Positions 56,140-64,000 of a stretch of DNA of 64,000 nucleotides are shown here, in pieces. Positions within the stretch are counted from its first letter, which is position 1. Each line of letters begins with the position of its first letter. The DNA comes from a virus. The stretch is from positions 62,001 through 126,000 of the IMG/VR virus record IMGVR_UViG_3300049846_001037; one strand, given 5' to 3'. The position numbers and the translations under genes are program-made. The notes below the pieces were generated by a model, which was given only the letters and a program-made list of their open reading frames with translations, was not told where the DNA came from and ran no database searches.

Positions 56140-57061
56140 CTTTGATACCAAGTATTTTGACTATTTCGGATTCAAGGGATTCGACCCGTGATTCATGGGT
56201 CCACACAATCTCGCCGTCATCGTTCTCAGACAGATTCTTTCCAACCCATCCTTGAACCTTTTCCATGATGCTTGAGACAGTGTTCTTATCCCAATCAAAC
56301 CGCTTACCTTCTTCTAGCCAAAATTGACTATCCTTGATAAACGAGGGATTGTAGGCGTTGTCTTTTCCAGACTCCAACCTTTCCAGTTTTGAGTAGTAAA
56401 TCCTAAGCTGTCTGGTCGTCCAAGAAGCGCTTTCCTTGGTGAACAGATCCTTTAGGGCTTCTACATTCTGGATTGACTTTATTTGCTCTTCAAAGGATGT
56501 AGCCTTGGTCGGAACCTTACATTGCTCTCTTGCCGTAATGAAGTATTCCAGATCCATGGCGTACCATGTCTTGCCTATGAAGTTGACAACGCATATTGTT
56601 AACTGCTTGTCTTCAAGCCACGCCCTCTTGAATCCGAAGCCGCTATCACCCCTGGGGTCTATCGGCTCTGTTTTCACTAGGGAATGACTTACATGTTGAA
56701 GTATCTTGTCTGCCGCTTCCGCAGTCATGAAAGCAAAGTGTTGCTTGCATCTGTTAAAGGAGAAGACTAGAAACTCATCATTGTTGAAATCAATCTTGTC
56801 AAGCCACTCTTTCTGAATAACGATGGTGTCATCTTCGGCACCGTCCTTAGTCTTTTTCTTCTGCATGGTCTTCTTGCATTCTATCTGCAGGAAGATGTTC
56901 AGGTCATCCCGCCATGCTCTGACATCGTGCTTGCCAAGTTCTTCCTCTATCTGATCAGAAGCACCACTTAGGGGGTTGCGCTCTGACTTCCACCCTCTGT
57001 CTACGAACCAGTTGCGAACCCTGTATTCGTATCCTTTACCGATTACGTTAGCGAAAACCAA
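56117..57061 (-). CDS. PD-(D/E)XK nuclease (resolvase-like)
   Basis: 314 aa. GKGYEYRVRNWFVDRGW (1st helix), RNPLSGASDQIEEELGKHDVRAW with the catalytic Asp, and IFLQIECKKT giving the E-x-K pair form a complete PD-(D/E)XK active site like Holliday-junction resolvase or RecB-type nucleases. The C-terminal 200 residues are helical and unfamiliar. Sits between SSB and recA, fitting recombination or DNA processing. Confidence 0.75.
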   Translation of the reverse strand: MVFANVIGKGYEYRVRNWFVDRGWKSERNPLSGASDQIEEELGKHDVRAWRDDLNIFLQIECKKTMQKKKTKDGAEDDTIVIQKEWLDKIDFNNDEFLVFSFNRCKQHFAFMTAEAADKILQHVSHSLVKTEPIDPRGDSGFGFKRAWLEDKQLTICVVNFIGKTWYAMDLEYFITAREQCKVPTKATSFEEQIKSIQNVEALKDLFTKESASWTTRQLRIYYSKLERLESGKDNAYNPSFIKDSQFWLEEGKRFDWDKNTVSSIMEKVQGWVGKNLSENDDGEIVWTHESRVESLESEIVKILGIKDDNKDSK

Positions 57062-57088
57062 AGCGCAATACCCCTTGTGGCGTTATTT

Positions 57089-57841
57089 TTAGTTCAACCA
57101 GCTATCGTCTTCGGAACCGAGAGCCGAAGCTCCCTGAGCCAAAGCCTTGACATCTGGCTTCGATACAGCGGCAGTACCGGCCGAAGGATAGGAAACCTTA
57201 GGCGCTGGAGCTGCGGCAGTTGAGGTCTGAGGGGCTGGGGAGCCCGCTGACTCAATGCCGTAGATCTGGCTGTTGATCCTCTCAACCGACCAAGGCTTTG
57301 TTAGCTCCTTGAGGTCGATGGTATCAGCGGCGATGACCTTTGCATCGGCAGCGACAACGGCTGCTTGGCGTGGGTCATTGGTGATTCTCTCTCTAACCGA
57401 GATGCCATAGAGGGGATTTGCGCCAGGTTCACGACGGCGAACCTCGACATTGTATTCAGTCAACTTGTCGTCTGGGTCAGTCTGGCCAGAAGCAAGACGA
57501 GCCTTGATGTCGTTGACATACTCCTGAATCTGGGTCTTGATCTGAGAGCCGAACTCCCAAACCTTAAGATCGCCAGTCTTCCTGTCGATGATCTTCAAGA
57601 GGTAGCGTGTAGTGGCCTTGTTCTTGCCTTCGATGCAGATTGGGCAACCTGCGCCTGGGCACTTCACGAACTTCTTCTCTCCGGTCTTTGTAGCCATATA
57701 GTGAGACTTGAAGGACTGGCCATTCAAGCTGACGATACGGATTAGATTGATTCCCTTCTCTGGATTGAAGAAGACCTTCTGGAAATCAATTCTCTTCTGC
57801 TGGGTCTGTGCTGGTGTTTCGAAGTCAAATTCTTTTGACAT
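57089..57841 (-). CDS. ssb: Single-stranded DNA-binding protein, T4 gp32-like
   Basis: 250 aa. CPGAGCPICIEGKNKATTRY (61-80) is the zinc element of gp32-type SSBs, followed by YLLKIIDRKTGDLKVWEFGS strands of the OB fold. A Pro/Ala linker leads to an acidic, aromatic tip GSEDDSWLN, the usual partner-binding tail. It coats ssDNA at the phage fork and would work with RecA and polymerase III. Preceded by repeated TGTAAA elements. Confidence 0.9.
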   Translation of the reverse strand: MSKEFDFETPAQTQQKRIDFQKVFFNPEKGINLIRIVSLNGQSFKSHYMATKTGEKKFVKCPGAGCPICIEGKNKATTRYLLKIIDRKTGDLKVWEFGSQIKTQIQEYVNDIKARLASGQTDPDDKLTEYNVEVRRREPGANPLYGISVRERITNDPRQAAVVAADAKVIAADTIDLKELTKPWSVERINSQIYGIESAGSPAPQTSTAAAPAPKVSYPSAGTAAVSKPDVKALAQGASALGSEDDSWLN

Positions 57842-57845
57842 GATA

Positions 57846-57903
57846 TTACTCCTTATACATTGTGTTTACAGTTTGGTTGTTTTACATTTTGTTTTACAGT
57901 TTA
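57846..57903 (-). promoter_or_regulatory. TGTAAA repeats upstream of ssb
   Basis: CTGTAAAAC, ATGTAAAAC, CTGTAAACA and ATGTATAA follow one another in about 50 nt before the ssb start, as two pairs 11-12 nt apart. Same unit as in the recA leader. Confidence 0.4.
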
Positions 57904-58488
57904 GCTATCGAATGAAAAGTCTCCTGTTTTCTCCTGACTTTCGCTACCTCCTCTTGGTGTTAATGTGTCTGCTGAAATTGATCCTAAGCCCCTTGGAGAC
58001 TGATGGGGTTCGTATCCAGACATTTTGCTTTCTTTATTGTTAGCACTCTCCTGACCCTTAGCCCAGTAATGGCCGGTCTCGAAGTTTGTTTTCATGCTAT
58101 CCAAAAACTTTACATAAGCCTCGCCCTTCGCCGCTTTGGCTGCAGCCTTCTGATAGGCTTCGTCAGACTTGGCTCGTTTCTCTGCGTTGGTGGCCGGAGC
58201 GCCTGCATTGACAATCGCCATTGACAGGGCTGACTCTGCTGCGATGTCTTTCAATCTCCACCAGATTGTCGCCTTGGCATGAATAGCCGAGGCCGTCTGG
58301 TGAGCAGCCAAGCAGTAGGAGGCTAGGATGCCTGGGTCTACTTTGGCTATTTCCAATGGGGTTCTAGGAATGAGTCTGGCAACCTGAACAAGAAAGGCTA
58401 TATCTTCCTTTCCTGGATCAAGCGGGTCTGCATCAACCTCATAAACGTCGAAGCCCAGATATTTTTCGAGAGTTATATTGTCTGCCAT
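57901..58488 (-). CDS. Hypothetical replication-region protein (195 aa)
   Basis: Residues 35-125 are Ala-rich helices (YCLAAHQTASAIHAKATIWW, KSDEAYQKAAAKAAKGEAYV); the C-terminus is Ser/Gly rich and ends DFSFDS. Between SSB and polymerase III alpha genes; a recombination-mediator or loader role would fit the position, but no motif supports it. Confidence 0.65.
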   Translation of the reverse strand: MADNITLEKYLGFDVYEVDADPLDPGKEDIAFLVQVARLIPRTPLEIAKVDPGILASYCLAAHQTASAIHAKATIWWRLKDIAAESALSMAIVNAGAPATNAEKRAKSDEAYQKAAAKAAKGEAYVKFLDSMKTNFETGHYWAKGQESANNKESKMSGYEPHQSPRGLGSISADTLTPRGGSESQEKTGDFSFDS

Positions 58489-58527
58489 TTTATGATCTCC
58501 AGCCTATTATACTTGAACAGGCAAAGC

Positions 58528-60945
58528 TTACAAAAGTTTTTCCATTCCATCTAGAATCAGTAGGAAACTCTTCTCTTCCTTGTAATCCCTTTCCCTTCTT
58601 ACCCTGAAAGTAATTACACTCTTGGGTCTCAGCATAGCCTTGAGAGCGTCAACCCTCTCTATCTTATCAATATCATTGGACCAGCAGATGAATCTGCCCA
58701 ACTTTGATCCGTTCTTGACATTGAGGAATCCAACAGAGTTTCCAGTCAATTGGTTCTTCTTAACGAACCATGAGTTGACCACACCAAAGACCCTGATGGT
58801 GGTTCCGACATTCATCTTCTCAAGAGCGCTGAATGGCATGATCTTGTCGTCAATGCTGTACTTGGCGCTGACAGCCTCTTTGTCGATAAGGTCAATGAGC
58901 GAGTTGAATATCTGATCGCCACAATATTCGGACTCTTCGAGAATGGCATCCACAGCCGTTGGGTTCATTGGGTAGTCTAGATCCTTGACCTTTCTCATGG
59001 ACACATACTGCTGAATCAAGTCATATCGGAGGCTCAACTTGTTCTTGTCGCCATTGATATCCAAGAATCTGTCAAAGCATCCAGAGTGTATCAGGGCCAA
59101 CATGGATGACTTATTTACCTCTTTGGTGCTGACCTTAGAAACAAAGTCCCTAAAGTTGTTGAACGGCCTCTTCTTGATGATGGCGTTCATTGCGTCTTCG
59201 CCAAGGTCTTTGATGAAGTTGAAGCCGCTTAGAACGTGGTCGCTCTTAGGCGTGAACCTGATTTCGCTCTCATTGATGTCTGGCGGCAAGACCTTGATCT
59301 TCATCTTCTTGGCTTCAAAGAAGTAGTCCACGAACTTGTTGGACTTATCGTTCTGGTTTACCGCATTGGGTGTGTTGCTGAGGATGCTGGCAACAAACTC
59401 GATAGGGTAGTAATGCTTGAAATACATGCAGTAAACAGCCAACTGCGAGTATTCAACTGCGTGAGCCTTATTGAAGCCGTATTCCGCAAAGGACTTGATC
59501 TGATAGAACAACTCATCAGAGGCTTCTACGGTGCAGGTTATCTTCCTGAATGGAAGACCCTTGTCGTCTACACCCGTCTCAACAGTATTGACATCTTGGG
59601 CAGTTGTTGGGATATCGCTATCGCTGTAGACAATGCGGGTAACTGGAACCCTATCCTTCATGCCACGCTTTCTGCAGCCATCAATGAATCTCTTCTCGTG
59701 TTTGACGAAGGGATTGAAGCCCTTGGCAATGTCGGCTTTGCCACTGCTCATGGCTTTACGGAAGTTGTCGGCTTCGTCAGCAGAGAACCCAGACAATGCC
59801 TGAGCGATTTCCATGACCTGTTCCTGATAGACGATGACGCAGTATGTCTCTTTCAGGAACTTCTCTAGGGACGGATGGATGTAGCTGTAGGGGATGTTTC
59901 CCGTCTTGGTCTTCCAGAGTTTTTCACCCATTTCAATGGGGCCTGGGCGATTGAGAGCATTGAGGGTAACGATGTCCTTGAACTCAATACCCTGCATGCG
60001 ATGGAGCATCATGCGGACCCAATCTCTTTCAAACTGGAAGATGCCTACCGTGTTGCCCTTGGCGAACTCTTCCATCAAAGCCTTGTCGTAGATGTCGATG
60101 TCCCACAGGTCGATATCCTTGCCGTGGTTCTTCTTGACGAATTTGACGGCATCGTGCAGCACCGTAAGGGTGTTGAGTCCAAGGAAGTCCATCTTGACCA
60201 GACCCAACTTGCTCAACTCTTTGCTGCCACCAGCCTCTTCAAAGCAGGTAACGATCTTGTCTTTGGCTTTCTCAAGACCGCAGAAGTTCATGATGTTGCT
60301 TGGAGCAATAACCACACCGGCGGCATGCTGGCTCAGATGTCTTACGTTGCCCTGCAATTTCTTGCAGAGACCAAAGAGATCCATGTATGAATACTTGTCG
60401 AAGAACTTCTTGACACCATCTCTGAGGTTGTAGGCATCCTCTAGGGTGTCTGAGAACTTCATGGCTTTGGTTGCTTCGTTAACCTCTTCGTGGGGAATAC
60501 CCTTCACCCTTGAGATGTCCTTAATAACAGCCTTGGCCTGCATTCTTCCGAAGGCAGCAATGGAGGCAACGTTCTCCTTACCGTATTTCTCAATGACATA
60601 CTCTTTGACAAGATCTCTCTTAGCATCCTCAAAGTCCATGTCAATATCTGGGAACTCTGCGCTCTTAGTCTTTATCGGATCTTTCTTTAGAGCCACTGGG
60701 TCTTGGTCAGTAATGTCGAGTAGGTACGTGACCAGTAAGTTGTTGGTGTTTTCAACCTTCCCGCTCTTCTTAGTCTGTTCGGCTACAGAGTAGAAGTAGT
60801 CCAAGATATTGGTCTTGTAGTCCTCAATCTGAGCCTCGATTATGGCAAGCTCTTCATTGAGTCTCTTGGTATATTCCTTGTTCTCACCAAGACCCTTCTT
60901 GTCTAGGCGGCTAAAGCAGTCTTGTTTGAAGTCAGCGAAAATCAC
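58528..60945 (-). CDS. dnaE: DNA polymerase III alpha, C-terminal (catalytic) half
   Basis: 805 aa. About 95 novel helical residues precede EFPDIDMDFED (98-107), which holds the catalytic Asp residues of the palm. VKMDFLGLNTLTVL (fingers/third Asp region), NTVGIFQFERDWVRMM, LNRPGPIEMG, VYQEQVMEIAQALSGFSADE and SFAEYGFNKAHAVEYS are standard Pol III alpha motifs; an OB-type end (TTIRVFGVVNSWFVKKNQ) closes it. The PHP domain and start of the core are in a separate gene (61372-62895). The two halves must associate to form an active polymerase. Confidence 0.92.
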   Translation of the reverse strand: MIFADFKQDCFSRLDKKGLGENKEYTKRLNEELAIIEAQIEDYKTNILDYFYSVAEQTKKSGKVENTNNLLVTYLLDITDQDPVALKKDPIKTKSAEFPDIDMDFEDAKRDLVKEYVIEKYGKENVASIAAFGRMQAKAVIKDISRVKGIPHEEVNEATKAMKFSDTLEDAYNLRDGVKKFFDKYSYMDLFGLCKKLQGNVRHLSQHAAGVVIAPSNIMNFCGLEKAKDKIVTCFEEAGGSKELSKLGLVKMDFLGLNTLTVLHDAVKFVKKNHGKDIDLWDIDIYDKALMEEFAKGNTVGIFQFERDWVRMMLHRMQGIEFKDIVTLNALNRPGPIEMGEKLWKTKTGNIPYSYIHPSLEKFLKETYCVIVYQEQVMEIAQALSGFSADEADNFRKAMSSGKADIAKGFNPFVKHEKRFIDGCRKRGMKDRVPVTRIVYSDSDIPTTAQDVNTVETGVDDKGLPFRKITCTVEASDELFYQIKSFAEYGFNKAHAVEYSQLAVYCMYFKHYYPIEFVASILSNTPNAVNQNDKSNKFVDYFFEAKKMKIKVLPPDINESEIRFTPKSDHVLSGFNFIKDLGEDAMNAIIKKRPFNNFRDFVSKVSTKEVNKSSMLALIHSGCFDRFLDINGDKNKLSLRYDLIQQYVSMRKVKDLDYPMNPTAVDAILEESEYCGDQIFNSLIDLIDKEAVSAKYSIDDKIMPFSALEKMNVGTTIRVFGVVNSWFVKKNQLTGNSVGFLNVKNGSKLGRFICWSNDIDKIERVDALKAMLRPKSVITFRVRRERDYKEEKSFLLILDGMEKLL

Positions 60946-61139
60946 TTTGACAACTCCTTAATCTTATCCAAAGTCTTACGTTGTTCAACCAAGTCCTTTT
61001 GATCATCTATAGCAAATATGGCCTGATCCAAAATTCCGTCTAATTCATGGTCTCTCCACTTTTCACTGAGACCAATGTCTTTCCTAAGAATGGCCTGCCA
61101 CCGCTCTCTTTGTCCATTAATCTGGTCTTTTGTCCACAT
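60942..61139 (-). CDS. Small helical protein between polymerase halves (65 aa)
   Basis: Charged helical peptide (DQINGQRERWQAILRKDIGL, AIDDQKDLVEQRKTLDKIKE). ATGA overlap with the catalytic half downstream and 1-nt overlap with the membrane gene upstream. Unknown; its place suggests later insertion or a bridging role. Confidence 0.65.
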   Translation of the reverse strand: MWTKDQINGQRERWQAILRKDIGLSEKWRDHELDGILDQAIFAIDDQKDLVEQRKTLDKIKELSK

Positions 61140-61375
61140 TACTTTTTCCTCTTTTCACGAAGGTCTTTCTCAAGAGCGTTCAGTATCTCTTGGTTGTTAA
61201 GGTCTGCTCTCTCTATCTGAATCTTTCGCAAGTCTCTTTTGGCCATGATTGGGATGATGACACCAAAAACAACAAACATCGCACCACCGCCAATCAGTCC
61301 AAGCAACCCAAATTTGATGTAGATTGAGAACAGCAAAAACAGAATGATAGATCCAACTATAATCAACTGCATCAT
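61139..61375 (-). CDS. Small membrane protein between polymerase halves (78 aa)
   Basis: Two membrane helices (LIIVGSIILFLLFSIYIKFG and LIGGGAMFVVFGVIIPIMA), then a basic, helical tail. ATGA overlap with the polymerase N-half. A membrane protein here is unexpected; it might anchor replication to a membrane or be unrelated. Confidence 0.65.
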   Translation of the reverse strand: MMQLIIVGSIILFLLFSIYIKFGLLGLIGGGAMFVVFGVIIPIMAKRDLRKIQIERADLNNQEILNALEKDLREKRKK

Positions 61376-62895
61376 TTCTTCTCCAACTCAAAGCCTTCCA
61401 GATTCAACTTGTACTTGGCGCTTGAGCGGGTCTTGTTGATGAACCTGCTGAACAACAAGCCGTGTTCCAGCGGATCAACGTTTGTGATACCTAGACAGTA
61501 GGCTATCAGCGAACCGCCAACTGAACCACGACCTGGACCAGTCATGATATCGTTCTTCTTACACCAGTCGATCAAGTCCCAGACGATAAGGAAGTATTCT
61601 TCAAACTTGAGGTCGCAGATGATTTTGAACTCATCCCTCAGACGAGCCTCATATTTGGTCTTGGCATCATCGTTGTCCTTGTACTTCGGCTTTAACTTCT
61701 TGGCGGCACCTTCCTTGATGAGTTTTAGGAGGAAGTCCTTGGGGCTCATGTCGCCAGAGTCGAACTTTGGCAGATAGACCTCAGTACTTTCAGCCTTGAT
61801 GTTTTCTACTTTCTCCGAGATGGCTATGGTGTTTCTCAGAGACTCCCTAAAAACTTCCTCAGCCATGTATTGCTTGTGGTGTTCCTGCCAAGACTGGAAC
61901 AACTCGTCATAGGACTTGAAGTAGTATTCTCTGGCGTTGTAGAAGTAGCCATCGCTGTCGTCTTCCTGCTTCTTGTCCTTGATCTTCTCTTCCATTACCT
62001 CTTTGTAGACAAAGCCCATACGTCCACCTATCTTCTTGGCCTTCTTTTCCATGAGGACTGGGCTGGGCAATTCCTCTGACGGCTTCTGGAACAGGTTCTC
62101 CTTTTGGCCGTTCTTTAGCTTGATGACCACCTCATGCAGAAGAACGTCTTCCTTCTCTGTGTAGTGGTGGTCCTGCGTTATGATGGTCTTTACGCCATAC
62201 TTCTTAGCCAGACCCATCAGGGCCTCGTTGACCCTCTTCTGTTCATCGACTGGATGCAACTGTAGTTCGATGTAGAAGTCGTCCTTGAAGATCTTCAAGT
62301 ATTGCTTTAGGTAGTCTTCGGCCTTCTCCATGTTGCCCTTGAGAATGGAAGAGGCAATCTGTCCACCCAAACATGCGGAACTGGCAATAATTCCCTCGTG
62401 ATACTTCTCCAGCAACTTGAGGTCTATTCTTGGCTTGTAGTAATACCCCTCAAGGTAAGCCAGAGAACTCAACTTCATGATGTTGTGGTAGCCAGTCTTG
62501 TTCTTTGCCAGAAGGATGACGTGGTTTGACTTTCTGACCGTTGACTTCAAACCCTTGAGGTTTTCAATCTGGTCCGATGGGTCAGCATCCCAGCCGTCAA
62601 ACAGAGGCATGAAGTTGTCCTTCTTGACCTCTAGTTCCTCTAGCTGCTTTTCGGTCCTAGATATCAGACCGGCGTCATCGCAGATATAGGCTTCGATTCC
62701 AAAGATTGGCTTGATGCCCTTCTTCTGGCAGGCATAGTAAAGTTTGAGCCAACCAGAGATGGTGCCGTGGTCAGTCAGAGCAATGGCCTTCATGCCAAGC
62801 CTGCTGGCCTTGTCCACCAAATCCGATATCTGAGAGATGGCGTCTAGTCTGGAATGATCGCTGTGAACATGGAGCGAAACATAGTTGTCAGACAT
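61372..62895 (-). CDS. dnaE: DNA polymerase III alpha, N-terminal half (PHP domain)
   Basis: 507 aa from ATG at 62895 with GAGGG upstream. The PHP domain opens with SLHVHSDHSRLDAIS, then KAIALTDHGTISGWLKLYYA and GIKPIFGIEAYICDD. The core begins near the end with IMTGPGRGSVGGSLIAYCLG and DPLEHGLLFSRFIN, after which E. coli Pol III alpha would reach PDFDVDF within about 10 residues. Here a 20-residue charged tail and a stop follow; catalysis is encoded in 58528-60945. PHP metal ligands appear retained. No intein motif at the break. Confidence 0.92.
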   Translation of the reverse strand: MSDNYVSLHVHSDHSRLDAISQISDLVDKASRLGMKAIALTDHGTISGWLKLYYACQKKGIKPIFGIEAYICDDAGLISRTEKQLEELEVKKDNFMPLFDGWDADPSDQIENLKGLKSTVRKSNHVILLAKNKTGYHNIMKLSSLAYLEGYYYKPRIDLKLLEKYHEGIIASSACLGGQIASSILKGNMEKAEDYLKQYLKIFKDDFYIELQLHPVDEQKRVNEALMGLAKKYGVKTIITQDHHYTEKEDVLLHEVVIKLKNGQKENLFQKPSEELPSPVLMEKKAKKIGGRMGFVYKEVMEEKIKDKKQEDDSDGYFYNAREYYFKSYDELFQSWQEHHKQYMAEEVFRESLRNTIAISEKVENIKAESTEVYLPKFDSGDMSPKDFLLKLIKEGAAKKLKPKYKDNDDAKTKYEARLRDEFKIICDLKFEEYFLIVWDLIDWCKKNDIMTGPGRGSVGGSLIAYCLGITNVDPLEHGLLFSRFINKTRSSAKYKLNLEGFELEKK

Positions 62896-63463
62896 TAACT
62901 TGACCCTCGACCTCAATGTTGTTCTTTACTATCTCAATCTGCCTCATGATGTCTTTCCTCAAATGAGTCAGATTCTTCCACTTATCCAGAACCGTGTAGT
63001 TGATCTGTGACTGCCTCAATACTGGCAGCAACTCCTTCATCAACTTCTCTTCTTTGGCATTCTTGGCCATGTCCTTCTTCTTGATGACGATGGCTTGATA
63101 GTTCCAATGGTTCCTGCGTGTCTTGAACTCTTTCATGTAGTGCTTGTAGAGTTTCTTGTTGCTAAGACGGCAGTAGACGAGATTGCTTATGTGGCTATTC
63201 TCAAAGATGTGAAGCTTTTCGGTGAACTTGTTCAACTTGTAGTTGAAGTAGAGTTCATCATCTCTCTTGAAGTCCTTCATCATGACCATCTCATTGAGAA
63301 CGCCACACAGGTCGTCATGGTCACACTTTACTCTGAACTTGTTCTCTTTGTAGAAGTCACCCATGACATAGATGCCATGCCTCTCCAAGTATTTGGTTAT
63401 CTCCAACTTGGATGAAGGCAGCAAGTCTATGATCATCAGGTATTCTAGTTTTTCGTCACTCAT
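62888..63463 (-). CDS. Hypothetical protein upstream of polymerase (191 aa)
   Basis: Alpha/beta and basic: MIIDLLPSSKLEITKYLERH, YKHYMKEFKTRRNHWNYQAI. Overlaps the polymerase N-half by 8 nt. Could be a replication accessory; not recognised. Confidence 0.65.
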   Translation of the reverse strand: MSDEKLEYLMIIDLLPSSKLEITKYLERHGIYVMGDFYKENKFRVKCDHDDLCGVLNEMVMMKDFKRDDELYFNYKLNKFTEKLHIFENSHISNLVYCRLSNKKLYKHYMKEFKTRRNHWNYQAIVIKKKDMAKNAKEEKLMKELLPVLRQSQINYTVLDKWKNLTHLRKDIMRQIEIVKNNIEVEGQVNV

Positions 63464-63954
63464 TGCTGCCTCTTGTGAACAACCACTTCAACCCCAGCCT
63501 CACGGAACATCGTAGAGGCTATATCATGATCTTCCTTCCATCTTTCCCTAAGAGTAGCGTCATTGTGTGACTTAGAATCTCCGTCAATGACAACCTTGGC
63601 TATTCCAGACTGTATGATTGCAATTGCACAATTACAGCAAGGGTGCCAATCTACATAAAGCGTACATCCATTCAGTGGAATTCCCACCTTAGCCGCATAG
63701 TAAATGGCGTTAGCCTCTGCATGGGCTGTCCACTTGTACTTTGCGGGTCTTTCGTATCTCTCTGGAACTTCTTCGATGTTGTCGTTGACGCCCCTGGCAA
63801 AGCCATTGAACCCGGCCGTTCTGTGTCCGTGGTCATTGCCGGTGGTCATTGAACCAACTTTGGTTGATGGGTCTTTTGACTTTGAGGCAATGCCAGGGAG
63901 CTGATCGAGGAAGTATTCGTTCCAGTCTTTAGGACTGTTGCTGTTGTTGTTCAC
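63460..63954 (-). CDS. dCMP/cytidine deaminase family enzyme
   Basis: 164 aa, GTG start. Zinc-deaminase motifs: WTAHAEANAIYYAA (His78, Glu80) and WHPCCNCAIAIIQSG (Cys106, Cys109). DPSTKVGSMTTG and FNGFARGVNDN are typical of phage dCMP deaminases, which make dUMP for dTTP synthesis. Overlaps the end of an upstream gene by 26 nt; a start further upstream, outside the window, cannot be excluded. Confidence 0.85.
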   Translation of the reverse strand: MNNNSNSPKDWNEYFLDQLPGIASKSKDPSTKVGSMTTGNDHGHRTAGFNGFARGVNDNIEEVPERYERPAKYKWTAHAEANAIYYAAKVGIPLNGCTLYVDWHPCCNCAIAIIQSGIAKVVIDGDSKSHNDATLRERWKEDHDIASTMFREAGVEVVVHKRQQ

Positions 63955-64000
63955 CCTGCGGAGCCTGAGCTTGGGTTTCAGCGGCTTGAGCGAGAGCGGC
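63929..64000 (-). CDS. C-terminal fragment of an upstream gene
   Basis: An open frame enters from the right edge and ends with TAA at 63931-63929; the last 23 residues are Ala/Gln rich (AALAQAAETQ, then EQQQQQS). Only this low-complexity tail is visible, so neither identity nor coding frame is secure. Confidence 0.4.
   Translation of the reverse strand, partial: AALAQAAETQAQAPQGEQQQQQS

Noticed and set aside
58528-62895. Split intein joining the two polymerase III halves
   Set aside because: The end of the N-half has no Cys/Ser block-A start of an intein, and the start of the C-half has no His-Asn plus Cys/Ser/Thr junction.

Overview
This is a contiguous piece of a large tailed-phage (Caudoviricetes) genome. 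Almost every gene lies on the minus strand, in tightly packed operons with many ATGA or TAATG stop/start overlaps. The evidence is a full head-building set (major capsid protein, prohead protease, portal, large terminase with a zinc-ribbon insertion), a phage-type replication set (split DNA polymerase III alpha, DnaG-type TOPRIM primase, gp32-like SSB, RecA) and 27 ordinary tRNA genes with encoded CCA. Genome size and host cannot be read from the window; the gene content fits a jumbo or near-jumbo phage. Several promoters are textbook sigma70 type (TTGACA/TATACT), which suggests an ordinary bacterial host polymerase. All three stop codons are in use, so there is no sign of stop-codon reassignment.

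Layout along the plus coordinate; transcription runs right to left. 1-26.8 kb is the virion region: capsid, decoration candidate, internal or scaffold-like head proteins, protease, portal and terminase, followed by large proteins of unknown function, a DUF1257/DUF2997 pair, an HEFSH metalloprotease and a mini MuF-like domain. 27-36 kb holds expression and metabolism: two sigma-like proteins, primase, KptA/Tpt1, a glycosyltransferase, a P-loop kinase, a phosphoribosyltransferase, a PTP-type phosphatase and an FAD oxidoreductase. 36-44 kb holds an AAA ATPase, GroES/GroEL, peptide deformylase, a HAD phosphatase and the first tRNAs. 43.5-52.4 kb is the main tRNA arsenal, interleaved with small genes (methyltransferase, pyrimidine-dimer glycosylase, RNA ligase, cupin isomerase, deoxyribosyltransferase-like protein) and with gene-free spacers full of RNA-like secondary structure. 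52.6-64 kb is the DNA region: SohB-like peptidase, HNH protein, RecA, PD-(D/E)XK nuclease, SSB, both Pol III alpha halves and dCMP deaminase.

The genes suggest a coherent strategy. Head maturation uses a dedicated protease, and three head proteins share one peptide module. Replication is largely self-supplied. Translation is defended by a broad tRNA set plus RNA-end-healing functions (kinase, ligase, 2'-phosphotransferase, SAKR-type HAD), a plausible answer to host tRNA-cleaving defences. Folding and N-terminal processing are backed by GroEL/ES and deformylase.

The least explained features are (1) tRNA-like elements between the real tRNAs that keep acceptor, D-arm and anticodon geometry but lack the normal T-loop, plus a 64-nt tRNA with one arm missing; (2) several spac­er RNAs closed by 7-13 bp inverted repeats; (3) a repeated AT-rich element, TTTTATA-N6-TAATA, in front of virion operons and an orphan transcription unit, probably the phage's own promoter; and (4) a polymerase III alpha gene cut in two exactly before its catalytic PDxDxDF motif. 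All of this comes from reading the sequence; no database or folding program was run.
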